DNA of 64,000 nt from Artemia franciscana. Taxonomy: Eukaryota; Arthropoda; Branchiopoda; Anostraca; Artemiidae. The notes beneath the pieces are model-generated. The model did no database searches. It had not been told where the DNA came from and worked only from the letters and a program-made list of their open reading frames with translations. Below are positions 12,292 to 25,700 of the stretch, piece by piece; the stretch's first letter is position 1, and the number at the start of each line of letters is the position of its first letter. The translations under genes and the position numbers were made by a program. The DNA lies in contig NC_088866.1 of NCBI RefSeq assembly GCF_032884065.1, forward strand, positions 50,290,068 to 50,354,067, read 5' to 3'.

Positions 12292-12346
12292 TGATTTAGC
12301 CTTCCTAAGATTCTACAACTACCCCATCTATATGAAGGAATGAGGT
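12292..12346 (+). repeat. Short interspersed repeat, copy 2
   Basis: Second copy of the text at 10745-10800, same orientation. Confidence 0.7.
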
Positions 12347-13888
12347 ACAATAGGTAATGTGCAGACTTAACGTGTCATCTGTACGATGCAGTCATTTAGA
12401 AGAGTGAGTTGATGCTCTTTAGATAAGCCCCATCTAGGAAATTATTACTGTTCTTAGTGCTCGAAACAGAAGCACATCAGTGTTTTTAAAAAAGTGCACG
12501 GAGCAATCATTCGTAAAAGAAATTAATTTTTTTTCTGTATTAAAAAATTGTGTTATCGTCATTTTAACGTCATTTTCTTAAATTATGTGTACTCTTTTAT
12601 GTAAATAATTTGGGTTTTTAACGTTACTTTCCCTGAAAATAATCTTTGGAGTTTCTCCGGAGCGAGGTTTTTCCCCAAGATATAAATTAAATTATTACTC
12701 TATTTTTAGAAACTAAATGTTTATAAAAACAAAACATACAATTAGTGCAGAAAAGAAACAAATAAAAAGCGCCTTTTAGTGAAATTATGAGGAATTATAG
12801 GAATGGAGGAGGTCATATTTACACATCACATTATAAAGAGGCCTATCAAAAGGATGCACATGGGCTTTCAAGGGCCATCTTTATGGCCGAGGTGCAGGGC
12901 AGTAAGACTGAGAAGCCAGCTGTTGGTGGTAGACTATACTGCTGTAGGATTACAATAGGTCTTGATAAATATTCGCTTTAACACCGTAAGTCGTTTTAGA
13001 GACCCAGGATCAAGCACGTGCTTTTCCCCACTAAAAAATCTAACTTGTTAATAATAGGGCCAATGCCATAGCTTATAGCCCTTGCATGGAGGCTGGGGGA
13101 GATGTTTCTACCCTAAAGGCATAATTATTTGAACTTAGAACAAAATTACTGCCTCTAAACTTTGATGTGATGAATTTTGGGAAAAAAGATCGTGGGAGGG
13201 GCTAGTTGCCTTTTGATCACTTTTAACAAGGGTAATAAACTTTCGATTTCTAATCACAGTTTATACGAACTTTCTTCTACTAAGCCTCATTTTTTCACAA
13301 AAAACAACTTGCACAACTTACAGACCTTGCCCTAGAGGTTTGGGAATTGAGTTCGACCCTGGAGGTCTAGTTATTTCAAAACTTTAAAGAACGGCTTTTT
13401 AAAAAACCCTTAAATTTTAGGAATAGGTAATGCAGCTCTTACCCCGGGGACTGTAGGGGATTTGTCAACCGTTTTATTATGGTTATATGCCAAGAACTCC
13501 TAAAAATGACGTCGGATTAAACAAAAAGTACATTGTTGGGATCACCATAGCTGATAATCCAAATTTCAAGATATTTAGTTCCCTAGCTTGTTAAACGAAA
13601 AAAAAACCTTTTTTTATCCTTACCGCTTTTGTGCTCTTTTTTCTTTTTTACACAAGATGATAAATGACTCCTGAGAGCTAGACCAAAAGGCATGGAATAG
13701 TCATTGAATTGCAAATATTGAATGTTGCACAGTAAAATCTGCCTTTAGAAGACAAAAAATTATAATGGAATGAAGGAACGTGATATTTTAGCGTTTGTGA
13801 ACGATAAACAGTAAAATTTTGCACATATGTTTTAGTTTGACAACTTCCTACCACATTGTTTCTTTGTTACTTTTACCTTGTTACTTAG
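12347..13888. other. No gene firmly recognised
   Basis: A 64-codon frame (12787-12981) is open but matches no known family and has no strong splice context. The rest is AT-rich with no supported feature. Confidence 0.35.
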
Positions 13889-14088
13889 GCATAAGAAAAA
13901 GTCTAATGGGAATTTCTAGTGCAGAAACATTGAAATTGACAAGAAGACAGCAATTTGAACCGTTCTCCCAACAAAATTTAGAAGTACCCTTGCCCCCTCC
14001 CACGCTACCTAAGGATTTGAGCTGTAAACCAAGACCGTTCCGCAGAATTTGTAAATTTGCAACGTTTGATAAACTAGATGTGCCTTGA
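13889..14088 (+). CDS. Candidate terminal coding exon, unknown product
   Basis: A pyrimidine-rich tract (TTTCTTTGTTACTTTTACCT) ends in AG at 13887-13888. The frame entering as the second base of a codon is then open for 66 codons to TGA at 14086-14088. The peptide is compositionally ordinary: Ser/Lys-rich start, a PLPPPTLPKDL proline stretch, and a basic, Cys-containing end. This looks like a C-terminal exon rather than random AT-rich DNA. Upstream exons were not found, and no domain is recognised. The strand would be the same as the candidate exon at 15112. Confidence 0.35.
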
Positions 14089-15111
14089 ATACTTAGCTTT
14101 GCAGTTGTTTCCACCCCCAAGCCATACTTTGAGGTCCCTAATATGAAACTCCCTAAATATTAGACTTCATCTCACCAACCATCCACCCTTAAACTTCTTA
14201 CTAAAATATCTCATCTTTTAAAAAGTCATGTGTGGTATATCCACCTTTATGGTGGAGTGTTGCCAGAAAATAATTTTTTTTTGGGGGAAAAAAGACAGTT
14301 TCTGATTCAATCAATTAATTTCTATCCCCCCTCCTACAAAGACACCAGAACTTCTCAGTTCCATATAAATCAGTTCTTTTCTAAGTTTCCTAAGTTAACT
14401 GTTTTCAATTGTTATTTGAAATAAAATCCGCCTTAACTAAGGAGAACTATTTTATTATATGGCTATTTTACTAAATGACTAATTTAGTAAAAGATATTGG
14501 GCATTTCAGGCTCGCAGATATACAAAGCCTATGAAAAATTCCAACATTTAGAGCTAATTATTTTTGAAATAATTGGCTAAAATAAATGTTCAACTCTGAA
14601 TGCTTATGAATTCAATTTTATATGTAAATTCGCCAGTGATTAGTTCTGCATGTTAATGTACCAGTGTACAGTTCATGAATGACCAGTAAGAACTGAAAAT
14701 GGTTTCTAGTTTCTAGGAGCAAGCGACTAAAAAAAATTAGTTAAATAAAAAAGATGCAAATCACTTTTGTCGTTTTCACATTTGTCCAAAGTACAAAACA
14801 AAACGAATCAAAAATCTATTCCTGGCTGAAATCACCATCATTTGAAGTTCTTTCTTCATTATTTTCTAGTAAGCAGGACAATATCAGAGGAGGGAGGGGG
14901 AGGTTTATGGCCCCCTACACCTACCCCCTCTCCTAAATTTTTGTCTTACCGATTAAGCTTGAAAAATGCATAGAAGCCAAATTAAGAATTAATAGAATTC
15001 AAACATAGGAATAAGTGGTAATAAAACGACATATGATAAATTTTTTCTTTTTTTCTTAGCTTTGGGCGTTTCAAATATCCTATTTTTTTACATCTTAATT
15101 CGTTTTATTAG

Positions 15112-15184
15112 ATGGTGCTGCAGGTTCTATTCTCAAAGGGAGAGTAGCACTTCGACACAATGATCAAATTCGACTTTTTATTCT
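15112..15184 (+). CDS. Candidate internal coding exon, unknown product
   Basis: Seventy-three bases lie between AG (15110-15111, after a T-rich stretch) and a consensus donor GTAAGT (15185-15190). One frame is open throughout (GAAGSILKGRVALRHNDQIR). Both borders and the composition fit a real exon, but neighbouring exons in compatible phase were not found and the product is unknown. Confidence 0.35.
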
Positions 15185-15654
15185 GTAAGTTTTATGCAAT
15201 TAGTAGTACAGTAAATCTATGTCCTGTCTCACTAAACTCATATATTCAATTTAGATCATTTTTAGTCTATTTTAAATCATTTTAATATCAATTATTGCAC
15301 ATTTTTACAATTTTCTATCCCTAAATTCAACATGAAAACAGGACCTTAGAAATAAAATATGGTCTTATTTTTATATTTCTCACAATGTGAATACGGGTTT
15401 TAGATCATCCCATCAATTTACCACATTTTCAATTAAATTCGCACCATTTTAATTTAAAACTTCCAACATTCTTAGATAGCCATTTTATTCTAAATTGTCC
15501 AATTATCATGTAACTAGGATTTTAGGATCGAGTCAAACACCCAGGGCCTGGGAGAAAGGGTTGTTAGTTATGCCCTTGACTCATTTAAGGTTTTGATGGA
15601 AGGGATGGGTCCTTAACTTTATAGGAGGTTAATTTGATTGAAAATTGGAAGTTC

Positions 15655-15905
15655 TAATTCCCTTTTAAGGGTCAAAAGTGATAGAGGTCAACTAACACCC
15701 CTCCCCAACCTACCCTTCTTTTCACCAAACAAAAATATCACAGGCCTTTCAGGGTAAGTTATGGTGGAGGTTGGCATTAAAAGCAGAGTCAAAAGTGACA
15801 GAGGTCAAATAGTCCCTCCCCCAACGCCTCCAGCTATCACTCCTTTGACTAAACACAAATATCATAATAACGGCTTACATCATTAAGTAAGACCTTTCAG
15901 GATAA
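15655..15905 (+). repeat. ~125-bp tandem repeat (two units, third nearby)
   Basis: Units share GTCAAAAGTGA-AGAGGTCAA, CCCTCCCC, AAACAAAAATATCA and CCTTTCAGG-TAAGTT. A partial third unit lies at about 16425-16480 (TTCAAAAGTGATAGAGGTCA). Confidence 0.7.
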
Positions 15906-16498
15906 GTTTTGGCAGATTTTGACATAGCCAGAAGATACTATGTGTACTTTTGATGCTACTTCTACGGTTACTGTAACTAATGACACTAAGGGCATAAAGT
16001 TGAAACGTTTAGTTGGAATTTCAATAATAAAAAAAAACATACACATGCAAATATTGAAAGGATATATAAGTGATATAGTATACCAAAACCAGTACACAAT
16101 AAACCACCACAAACCAGTCTCAATAAATAAATAAAAACCGAAACGAACAAAAATTACAAGGCCTTCACAAGGCCAAAACATAATTTGCACTCTTGCTGAT
16201 TTTTTTTTTATATTTTCACTTTTACAACTTTAATAATTCAAATATTATTCTGATTTTAAGGAATATATATAAGCATATGTATACAAAACTGACAATGTTT
16301 TTTTGTTTGTTTTTTTTTTAGAGAGAAAGATAATTTATTTAAAAAAAACACAAAAAATACAAAAAAAGAAATTTTTCTCAAAAAGTCTTGTGGCTTAAAC
16401 AAGGTGGCTCATTTAGTTGAAATTAGAGGTAGATTCAAAAGTGATAGAGGTCAAGTAGTCCCTCCCTTGTTTTCACTTGTGTTTTTTTTCAATAAAGT

Positions 16499-16590
16499 GC
16501 AAATTATGTTCTGGTCTTTGGAAGGCATAGGGGATTTGAGCCCTACTCATGTTAGTTTCTGCTCGTTTAGAGTTTGAATCGGTTATTTGT
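16499..16590 (+). repeat. Interspersed repeat with inverted partner at 63285-63378
   Basis: Shares TTATGTTCTGGTCTTTGGAA, the GAGCCCTACTCATG block and the TGCTCGTTT block with the reverse complement of 63285-63378. Two dispersed copies of one family, 47 kb apart. Confidence 0.75.
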
Positions 16591-16807
16591 TGTAATTTCT
16601 GTCTGTTTTGGGTTTCATAAATTTAGTGAGGGTAGTTCTATGATTGATAGATCATTTGATTCTAGTTTTGCTCATTTTTAGCTTAATGGAGTTCTTAACT
16701 TTTCTCTGAAAAACTCAATTTGCGGAAAAAGTTTTTTTTTAAATTAATTAAAAAAAAACGAACAGAAATTAATTAAAAAAAAATTTTATGTACAATTTAG
16801 TATAGGC

Positions 16808-17371
16808 AGGAGCTTGCATTCTACAGAAACTCCCACGTGCAATATTTTCAAATCATCTGGGACGGGTAAAGTATTGCAGCAATGCAAACTTATTATTTGG
16901 GAGTCCATTAAAAGTCAGTTGACACAGTTCTGGAACCAAATGAAGCGGTGAATTATCCTTCTGAATTTTTAAATTCCCTGGATCTCCCAGGGTTTCCACC
17001 ACACATGCAATGTGTGGTGGAAAACGTAAATGTGGTGTAAAAACAATGGAAAACGTAATAGAGGCAACAATCTTTGACAGGGCCTTTTGAGGGTGATGCT
17101 GTTCTTATTCCTTGCATTCTCATGATCCAACGGATCTGCTTTTTCAATTTAAAAGATTGCAATTCCCAGTTCGATTAGCATTTGCAATCACCATCAACAA
17201 AGCTCAAACGCAATCATTAGAAAAATGTGGTATAGATCTTAATACAGATTGTTTTTACCATGGACAATTGTATGTTGTATGTTCGAGGGTCAGTAAACCT
17301 GACAGTCTATTTATATGCATAAACAATGGGACAGCGAAGAATGTTTTATATTCGCAAGTTTTACGTAGTTA
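16808..17371 (+). pseudogene. Helitron helicase, internally deleted fragment
   Basis: 16808-16905 corresponds to the Walker-B-proximal part of the helicase copy at 20695-20790. The text then jumps, at about 16907, to what is 21190 onward in that copy, so some 400 bp of the helicase are missing. 17112-17371 encodes the conserved C-terminal region: a TINKAQ motif as in Pif1-family motif V, and GQLYVVCSRVS as motif VI. It ends VLRS-stop. Several frame breaks lie upstream. It is immediately followed by a mini-Helitron (17404), the same arrangement as at 21690-21712. Confidence 0.85.
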
Positions 17372-17403
17372 ATTTGTATTGTATATGTATATCTATCTAT
17401 CTT

Positions 17404-17717
17404 TCTATCTATATAAAAATAAGTTGTATGTATGCATTTTGTTTGTTTTTAAAAAGAGCGTTTGCATATGACGTCATTATAAGTATATAAGGCTTTGTAT
17501 GTGCACAGACAATGGGACAGCGAAGAATGTTGTATATTCGCAAGTTTTACGTAGTTAAAAACATATGTATATCTATCTATATTCACAGGTGGGACACAGG
17601 GACACAATTACAATGCTGCGTAACGACTTACACGCACGGGGAGGGGAGCTTGGGGGGGAGAAGCTCCCCCCACCAACTATGTGTTGGTGTGGTGCGAAGC
17701 GCCACACCAGCAGCTAG
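17404..17717 (+). mobile_element. Mini-Helitron (~314 bp)
   Basis: Begins TCTATCTATATAAAAATAAG (the family's TC 5' terminus). It contains ATATGACGTCAT, then a copy of the last helicase codons (GCGAAGAATGTTGTATATTC), then ATTCACAGGTGGGACACAGG. It ends with two successive hairpins, each followed by a CTAG-like tetramer. The last, CAGCTAG at 17711-17717, is followed by T. TC at the 5' end and hairpin plus CTAG at the 3' end, without terminal inverted repeats, are Helitron hallmarks. Confidence 0.85.
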
Positions 17718-17731
17718 TGACTTAAAATTTA

Positions 17732-17890
17732 CTAGCTGTTGGGGTGGCGCTTCGCGCCAACCCAGTGGCTAGTTGGTGGGGGCGCTTCGCACCCCCAACC
17801 CAAAGCCCCCCCGCCGTGTAAGTCGTTACGTGCCATATTAGTCACGCGCCATTGTAGTTGTGTCCATGTGTCCCACCTGTGAATATGGAT
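17732..17890 (-). mobile_element. Helitron 3' end, opposite orientation
   Basis: Reverse complement of the family 3' end: CTAG at 17732-17735, hairpins, the GCGCGTAA block and CACAGGTGGGACACATGGAC. Its CTAG faces that of the preceding element across only 14 bp (17718-17731), so two Helitrons are inserted tail to tail. The 5' part is lost in a (TA)n run. Confidence 0.8.
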
Positions 17891-18119
17891 AGATATATAT
17901 ATATCTATATATATAAAAATAAGTTGTTTGTGTGTCTGTCGACTGACTTCATGTTTGTGTGTCGACTGACGTCATGTTTGTCGACTGACGTCATTATAAG
18001 GATTGAGCTGTAGGCCGTCATGAAGTTGTTTGTCGTCTGACGTCATGTTTGTCGACAGACAAAATTACAGACCGGGACACCGGGACACAATATACCAATT
18101 CAAAAACGAATATATTCAA

Positions 18120-18193
18120 GCCGAAGTAGCTGAGTTGCTAAAGCGTTATGTTCCATGTCCGAGAGGTTCCAGGTTCGAACCTTGGCTTTAGCA
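18120..18193 (+). repeat. tRNA-like module (A and B boxes)
   Basis: A 74-nt segment with a 7-bp acceptor-like pairing (GCCGAAG with CTTTAGC, one mismatch). The A box is TAGCTGAGTTGCTAAAGCG and the T arm is CCAGG-TTCGAAC-CTTGG with a B-box GGTTCGAACC. The anticodon arm does not fold cleanly, so it is a tRNA-derived module rather than a functional tRNA. It is always followed by ATTAATACAAAAGAAGAAAA and an A-rich tract. Confidence 0.75.
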
Positions 18194-18195
18194 TT

Positions 18196-18478
18196 AATAC
18201 AAAAGAAGAAAAAAAACTAAAAAAGGTAAAAACTGCAAAAAAACTAAAAAGAAAATACTAAAAAACTAAAAAAGCTAAAAAACTAAAAAAAAGTAAAAAA
18301 CTAAAAAAGAAAAAAAAAACAAAAAAAACTAAAAAAAGGTAAAAACTATAAAAAAAACTAAAAGGAAAAAAAAAACAAAATCTAAAAAAAAAACTAAAAA
18401 AACTAAAAACTGAAAAAGAAAAAGAACTAAGAAAAGGAAAAAAACGAAAAATAAAGGAGAAAAAGAAAACTAAAAACC
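18196..18478 (+). repeat. (CTAAAAA)n-type A-rich tract
   Basis: A-rich array of AAAAAACTA, AAAAAGGTAAAAACTA and AAAGAAAA units directly after the tRNA-like module. The Phe/Leu/Ser-rich frame on the other strand is a translation artefact. Confidence 0.85.
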
Positions 18479-18655
18479 GAGACACAGGGAATATAAATGA
18501 CGACCGGGACACTCAAAGATAAATTACAAACTAGGACACTGGGACACAAATAACGACCGGGAGATATAAATGACGACCGGGACACTCAAAGATAAATTAC
18601 AGACCGGGACACCGGGACACAAATGACGACCGGAACACCAGGACACAGGGAATAT
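18478..18655 (+). repeat. GGGACAC minisatellite
   Basis: Units of 20-27 bp such as GACGACCGGGACACAGGGAA with TATAAAT. Frames on the minus strand give repeated PGRHLYSLC-like strings with no coding meaning. Confidence 0.9.
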
Positions 18656-18664
18656 ATCTATATA

Positions 18665-19150
18665 TCTATATGTATATAAATAAGTTGTTTGTGTGTCTGT
18701 CGACTGACGTCATGTTTGTGGGTCGACTGACGTCATGTTTGTCGACCGACGTCATTATAAGGATTGACCTGTATGTCGTCATGAAGTTGTTTGTCGTCTG
18801 ACGTCATGTTTGTTGACTGACGAAATTACAGACCGGGACACCGGGACACAAATGACGACCGGGACACAGGGAATATAAATGAAGACCGGGACACATCATA
18901 TACCAATTCAAAAACGAATGTATTTTATAAATGACGACGGGGACACAGGGAATGTTCGATTAGCAATCACCATCAACAAAGCTCAAGGGCAATCATTAGA
19001 ATAATCAGGTATAGATCTGAATACGGATTGTTTTTCCCATGGACAATTTTATGTTGCATGTTGAAGAGTCGGTAAACCTGACAATTTATTTATCTGCACA
19101 GACAATGGGACATCGAAGAATGTTGTATATTCGCAAGTTTTACGTAGTTA
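18665..19150 (+). mobile_element. Non-autonomous Helitron, deletion derivative
   Basis: Starts TCTATATGTATATAAATAAG, then three or more TGACGTCA palindromes, a GGGACAC array and (18955-19149) the helicase C-terminal remnant, AATCACCATCAACAAAGCTC to TTTTACGTAGTTAAAAACAT. It is cut by the next 5' terminus at 19161. Confidence 0.75.
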
Positions 19151-19160
19151 AAAACATATA

Positions 19161-19845
19161 TCTATATATATAAAAATAAGTTGTCTGTCTGTCTGTCTGT
19201 GGATCAGGTGACGTCATGTTTCTGTGTCGACTGACGTCATGAAGTTAGTTGTCGTCATTTTTGCTATGACGGTGACGTCATTAATGGTATTTAAGACATG
19301 CGTTCACGGAAAAATGTTTAATTGTAAAATGACTGAAGAACCTACAATGGCAGAGAAATTACAGATCGGGACACAAATGACGACCGAGACATGGGGAATA
19401 TAAGTGACGACCGGGAACCTCAAAGAGAAATTACAGACTGGGACACCCGGACACAAATCACGACCGGGACACAGGGAATATAAATGACGACCGGGACACA
19501 GGGACACAACTTCAACGGGGACGCCGGGGACACAGGCGGGATATATAAATGACGACCGGGACACAGGGATTGTTCGAATAGAAATTACAGACCGGGACAC
19601 TGGGATACAAATGACGACCGGGACACCGGGACACAGGGAATATAAATGACGACCGGGACACTCAAAGAGAAATTACAAACTGGGACACCGGGACACAAAT
19701 GACGACCGGGACACAGGGAATATAAATGACGACCGGGACACAGGGAAACATCATTAGAATAATGAGGTATAGATCTGAATACGGATTGTTTTTCCCATGG
19801 ACAATTATATGTTGCATGTTCAAGAGTCAGTAAACCTGACAATCT
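19161..19845 (+). mobile_element. Non-autonomous Helitron, long GGGACAC array
   Basis: A TC terminus at 19161 is followed by (GTCT)n and three TGACGTCA sites. A GGGACAC minisatellite spans about 19355-19750. Part of the helicase C-terminal remnant follows (19751-19845). It joins the full helicase copy abruptly at about 19850. Confidence 0.75.
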
Positions 19846-19851
19846 ATACGT

Positions 19852-21690
19852 CGAAAACAGGGTAAGTCAGTCGACGGCCAACCTACCATCTTCAAAGATA
19901 CCACGATAGGAAGACTCTACACCGTTCACCCCAATCAACATGAATGCTTCTTTCTACGCCTGCTTTTGGTGAATGTACCCGGTCCGACATCCTTTGAGTA
20001 TTTGAGAACTGTAAACGGTACTATACATGACACTTACCGTAGTGCATGCCAAGCTCTGAATTTATTGGAGAATGACCAACACTGGGATAACTGCATCAAT
20101 GACGCGTGCGAAACGTCAACTCCAAGTCAAATTCGTGCATTGTTTGGCATCATTTTAACAACTTGCTCTCCATCAGCTCCTACAGAGTTATGGGAAAAAT
20201 ATAAGTCAAAAATGTCCAAAGATATACTCCATCGAAAACAGTTAGAGACATCAGATATGACTTTTGATTTTACATCAGAAATTTATAACTACACTTTAGT
20301 TATTATAGAAGATTCGTGCGAACAAACCTCTTCAGGATTTGGGAATGCTTTCACCTAACCGTATTTCTACTGTTTCGACATGTGTAGAATTGGATCGTGA
20401 ACAAAGTTACACTACGAGTGATCTATTGTCGTATGTACAAAATAACATTTCCAAGTTAACGTCGGAACAAAAAGACATTTATGATACGATAATGCATTGT
20501 GTCGATAACAACGTTGGAGAAATTTTCTTTAAAGATGCGCCAGGAGGTACTGGTAAAACGTTTGTGATAAAACTGATTCTGGCATCAATTTGATCAAAAA
20601 ATGATATAGTGTTGGCAATTGCGTCGTCCGGAATAGCCGCAACATTGCTGCCTGGTGGAAGAACTGCTCATTCCGCTTTGAAATTGCCTCTGAACTTGCA
20701 TTCTACAGAAACTCCCACGTGCAATATTTCCAAATCATCTGGGATGGGTAAAGTATTGCAGCAATGCAAACTTATTATTTGGGATGAGTGCACAATGGCA
20801 CACAAAAAATCGCTCGAGGCTCTGGATCAATGCTTGAAAGATTTGCGAGGGAAGTCGAAACCCTTTGGCAGCACATTGATATTGCTTGCGGGAGATTTCA
20901 GACAAACATTACCTAAAATACCGAGATCAACCCCTGCAGACGAAATGAATGCTTGCCTGAAAAATTCTAATTTATGGGCACACGTAAAAACATTAAAATT
21001 AACTACATATATGCGTGTCCGATTGCAAAACGATGACTCTGGTCAAACATTTTCAGATCAATTGCTGGCAATTGGAAACGGAAAGCTCCCAGTAGACTCA
21101 ATTTCAGTACGTATACAACTACCTGCCAATTTCTGTAATTTAGTGACGTCCAAAAATGAATTGATTGAAAAAGTATTTCCGAATATTACACAGTTTTGGA
21201 ACAAAATGAAGCGGTTAATTATCCATCTGAATTTTTAAATTCCGTGGATCTTTCAGGGTTTCCACCACACGTGCTACAACTAAAAATAGGCGTACCAATA
21301 ATACTTTTAAGAAATATCAACCCACCAAAGCTTTGCAATGGCACGCAACTTGCCGTAAAAAGAGCAATGGAAAACCTAATAGAGGCCACAATCTTGACAG
21401 GGTCTTTTGAGGGTGAGGCTGTTCTTATTCCTCGCATTCCCATGATTCCAACAGATCTGCCTTTTCAATTTAAAAGATTGCAATTCACAATTCGATTAGC
21501 ATTTGCAATCACCATTAACAAAGCTCAAGGTCAATGATTAGAAAAAGTGGTATAGATCTTAATACTGATTGTTTTTCCCATGGACAATTGTACGTTGCAT
21601 GTTCGAGGGTTGATAAACCTGACAATCTATTTATATGCAGCGACAATTTGACAGCGAAGAATGTTGTATATTCGGAAGTTTTACGCAGTT
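19852..21690 (+). pseudogene. Helitron helicase domain (Pif1-like), nearly complete but broken
   Basis: Helitron Rep/helicase proteins drive rolling-circle transposition. This segment carries the helicase half without the Rep nuclease. 19852-20358 reads the pre-helicase region typical of the family (GRLYTVHPNQHECFFLRLLL). After a frameshift, 20339-20593 holds Walker A (GGTGKT, about 20540-20560). A TGA at 20591-20593 interrupts the frame, and it continues at 20609-21238 with Walker B (IIWDEC, about 20780) and GDFRQTLP. At about 21185 a stretch present in intact relatives is missing and the frame changes. 21196-21537 then runs to TINKAQGQ and a TGA. The motif VI region to 21690 is frameshifted. 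Multiple stops, one deletion and no Rep domain make it a pseudogene and the probable source type for the nearby derivatives. Confidence 0.9.
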
Positions 21691-21711
21691 AATTTGTATT
21701 GTATCTATCTC

Positions 21712-22039
21712 TCTATCTATCTATATATAAACGAGTTGTGTGTATGCATGTTTGTTTGTTTGTAAAAAGAGCGTTTACATATGACGTCATTATTAGTACA
21801 TAAGGCTTTGTATATACACAGACAATGGGAAAACCAAGAATGTTGTATATTCGCAAGTTTTACGTAGTTTGAAACACATATATAAATCAATCTATATTCA
21901 CAGGTGGGACACAGGGACACAACTGCAATGGCGCGTAACTAATATGGCGCGTAACGACTTACGCGCGGGGGGGGCTTGGGGGGCGCGAAGCGCCCCACCA
22001 ACTAGGTATTGGGGTGGCGCGAAGTGCCACCCCAACAGC

Positions 22040-22042
<3 letters not shown>
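21712..22042 (+). mobile_element. Mini-Helitron (~330 bp)
   Basis: Paralogue of 17404-17717 and in the same position just after a helicase C-terminus. Order: TCTATCTATATATAAACGAG-type start, ATATGACGTCAT, last-helicase-codon remnant, CACAGGTGGGACACAGGGAC, a GCGCGTAACGACTTACGCGC hairpin and two terminal hairpins. The final tetramer is CTAC (22039-22042) rather than CTAG, followed by T and (AT)n. Confidence 0.8.

Positions 22043-23963
<1,921 letters not shown>

Positions 23964-24037
<74 letters not shown>
23964..24037. repeat. (TA)n microsatellite
   Basis: About 70 bp of TA repeats starting at the T after a Helitron CTAG terminus. Confidence 0.95.
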
Positions 24038-24038
<1 letters not shown>

Positions 24039-24880
24039 CTGACGAAATTACAGACCGGGACACCGGGACACAAATGACGATCGGGACACAGGGAATATAA
24101 ATGATGACCGGGACACATCATATACCAATTCAAAAACGAATGTATTCAAGGCAATGTAGCTGAGTTGGTAAAGCGTTATGTTCCAGGTCCGAGAGGTTCC
24201 AGGTTCGAACCTTGGCTTTAGCATTAATACAAAAGAAGAAAAAAAACTAAAAAAGGTAAAAACTACAAAAAAAAACTAAAAAGAAAATACTGAAAATAAC
24301 TAAAAAAGCTAAAAAACTAAAAAAAGGTAAAAAACTAAAAACTAAAAAAGAAAAAAAACAAAAAAAAAATCTAAAAAAGGTAAAAACTACAAAAAAACAG
24401 AAAACAAAACAAAAACTAATAAAAAAACTAAAAAAACTAAAAACTGAAAAAGAAAAAAAACTAAAAAAAGGAAAAAAACTGAAAAATAAAGGAGAAAAAG
24501 AAAACTAAAAACCGGGACACAGGGAATATAAATGACGACCGTGACACTCAAAGAGAAATTTCAGACTGGGACACTGGGACACAAATAACGACCGGGAGAT
24601 ATAAATGACGACCGGGACACTCAAAGATAAATTACAGACCGGGACACCGGGACACAAATGACGACCAGGACACCGGGACACAGGGAATATGAATAACGAC
24701 TGGGACGCTCAAAGAGAAATTACAGACTGGGGCACTGGGACACAAATGACGACCGGGATACTGGAAATATAAATGACGACAGGAAAAAAACTACAAGGGG
24801 GATGCCGGGGGCAGAGGGGGATATATAAATGACGACGGGGACACAGGGAATGTTCGATTAGCAATCACCATCGACAAATC
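24038..24880 (+). mobile_element. Helitron internal fragment with tRNA-like module
   Basis: Starts in GACTGACGAAATTACAGACC, then GGGACAC units, a tRNA-like module (24150-24223), an A-rich tract (24228-24510) and a GGGACAC array (24511-24850). The first bases of the helicase C-terminal remnant follow (GTTCGATTAGCAATCACCAT). There it abuts an inverted copy of the same family. Confidence 0.75.
24150..24223 (+). repeat. tRNA-like module
   Basis: Same module as at 18120: A box TAGCTGAGTTGGTAAAGCG and B box GGTTCGAACC, ending TTTAGCA. The first bases read GGCAATG instead of GCCGAAG, which weakens the acceptor pairing. Confidence 0.75.
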
Positions 24881-24884
24881 CCGG

Positions 24885-25170
24885 TCTTCATTTGTCCCTG
24901 GGAAAAACAATCCGTATTCAGATCTATACCTCATTATTCTTATGATTGCCCTTGAGCCTTGTTGATGGTGATTGCTAATCGAACATTCCCTGTGTCCCCG
25001 TCGTCATTTATACATCCTCCTTGTGCCCCCCGGAGTCCCCACGTCAGTCGACAAACAACTTCATGATGGCATAATGCTCAATTCTTACAATGACTTCAGT
25101 CGACACACAAACATGACTTCAGTCAACAGACACACACAATCAAACAACTTATTTTTATATATATAGATAG
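24885..25170 (-). mobile_element. Helitron 5' portion, inverted
   Basis: On the minus strand it reads from a 5' terminus (TATCTATATATATAAAAATA near 25170) through TGAAGTCA blocks, which are TGACGTCA variants. The helicase C-terminal remnant follows (AATCACCATCAACAAGGCTC). With the preceding plus-strand piece it makes a large palindrome-like junction at about 24880. Confidence 0.75.
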
Positions 25171-25224
25171 ATAAGTCTCCAATTTTTTCATAAGCAATTG
25201 AATTTATTTTAAAAATGATTTTCT

Positions 25225-25700
25225 AAAATTACAAACATGCACTAGATGTTGCAATTTCCTTTGATATGTGCTATTAAAGAGCTCTCTATGATGTTCCAGT
25301 GCTAAGCTATCTGTGGAAAAGAAAAAAGGAAGAAATTTGCGTTTGATACAGAATATCGCGATTGCAGCCACTTTTCTTGATTTTAAACCAATATATTCTC
25401 CTTGTTATTCAAGCTAAGGGTTTTTTAGCTAAAGAGTTTTTAGCTAAGGGTTTTTCAAGCTAAGGAGTTCTGGTTATTATTGACAAAAATTGCCCTTTGC
25501 TTACGGTTGGCTTGTATAGATGGTTTGAAAGGTTTTTTAGTTTTTTAAATAGAGTTATTGGACAAGGTGGTTCTAATAGTATTCTTTATTCTGATCTGAC
25601 TCTACTCTTAAGAGTCATGGGCTATTTTGTTTTTTACTATGGGTCGTGATCTTCTTTTACTAGGTTGTAAGCTACCGCTGCAACCGAGATTTCAAGAAAA
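25225..25700 (+). repeat. Interspersed family B, copy 1
   Basis: Shares with 28205-28395 and 28845-29225 a GAGCTCTCTATGAT-TTCCAGTGC block, GGTTCTAATAGTA-type text, an AGAGTCATGGGCTA-like block and TACTAGGTTGTAAGCTACCG ending in a GGTTGCA...TGCAACC stem. Non-coding and diverged. Confidence 0.7.

Larger units (their letters stand above)
17904..18660 (+). mobile_element. Non-autonomous Helitron 5' portion with tRNA-like cargo
   Basis: Starts TCTATATATATAAAAATAAG preceded by A (an A/TC junction). It is followed by repeated GTCGACTGACGTCATG blocks, one GGGACAC unit, a tRNA-like module (18120-18193), a (CTAAAAA)n tract and a GGGACAC minisatellite. It is interrupted by the next element start at about 18665. 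No coding sequence. Confidence 0.75.

Noticed and set aside
15897..16190. 97-codon minus-strand ORF
   Set aside because: Overlaps repeat text related to the ~125-bp tandem units; no homology or splice support.
18120..18193. Functional tRNA gene
   Set aside because: Good A and B boxes and T arm, but the anticodon arm does not fold and the acceptor has a mismatch. It recurs only as part of a repeat, so it is called tRNA-like.
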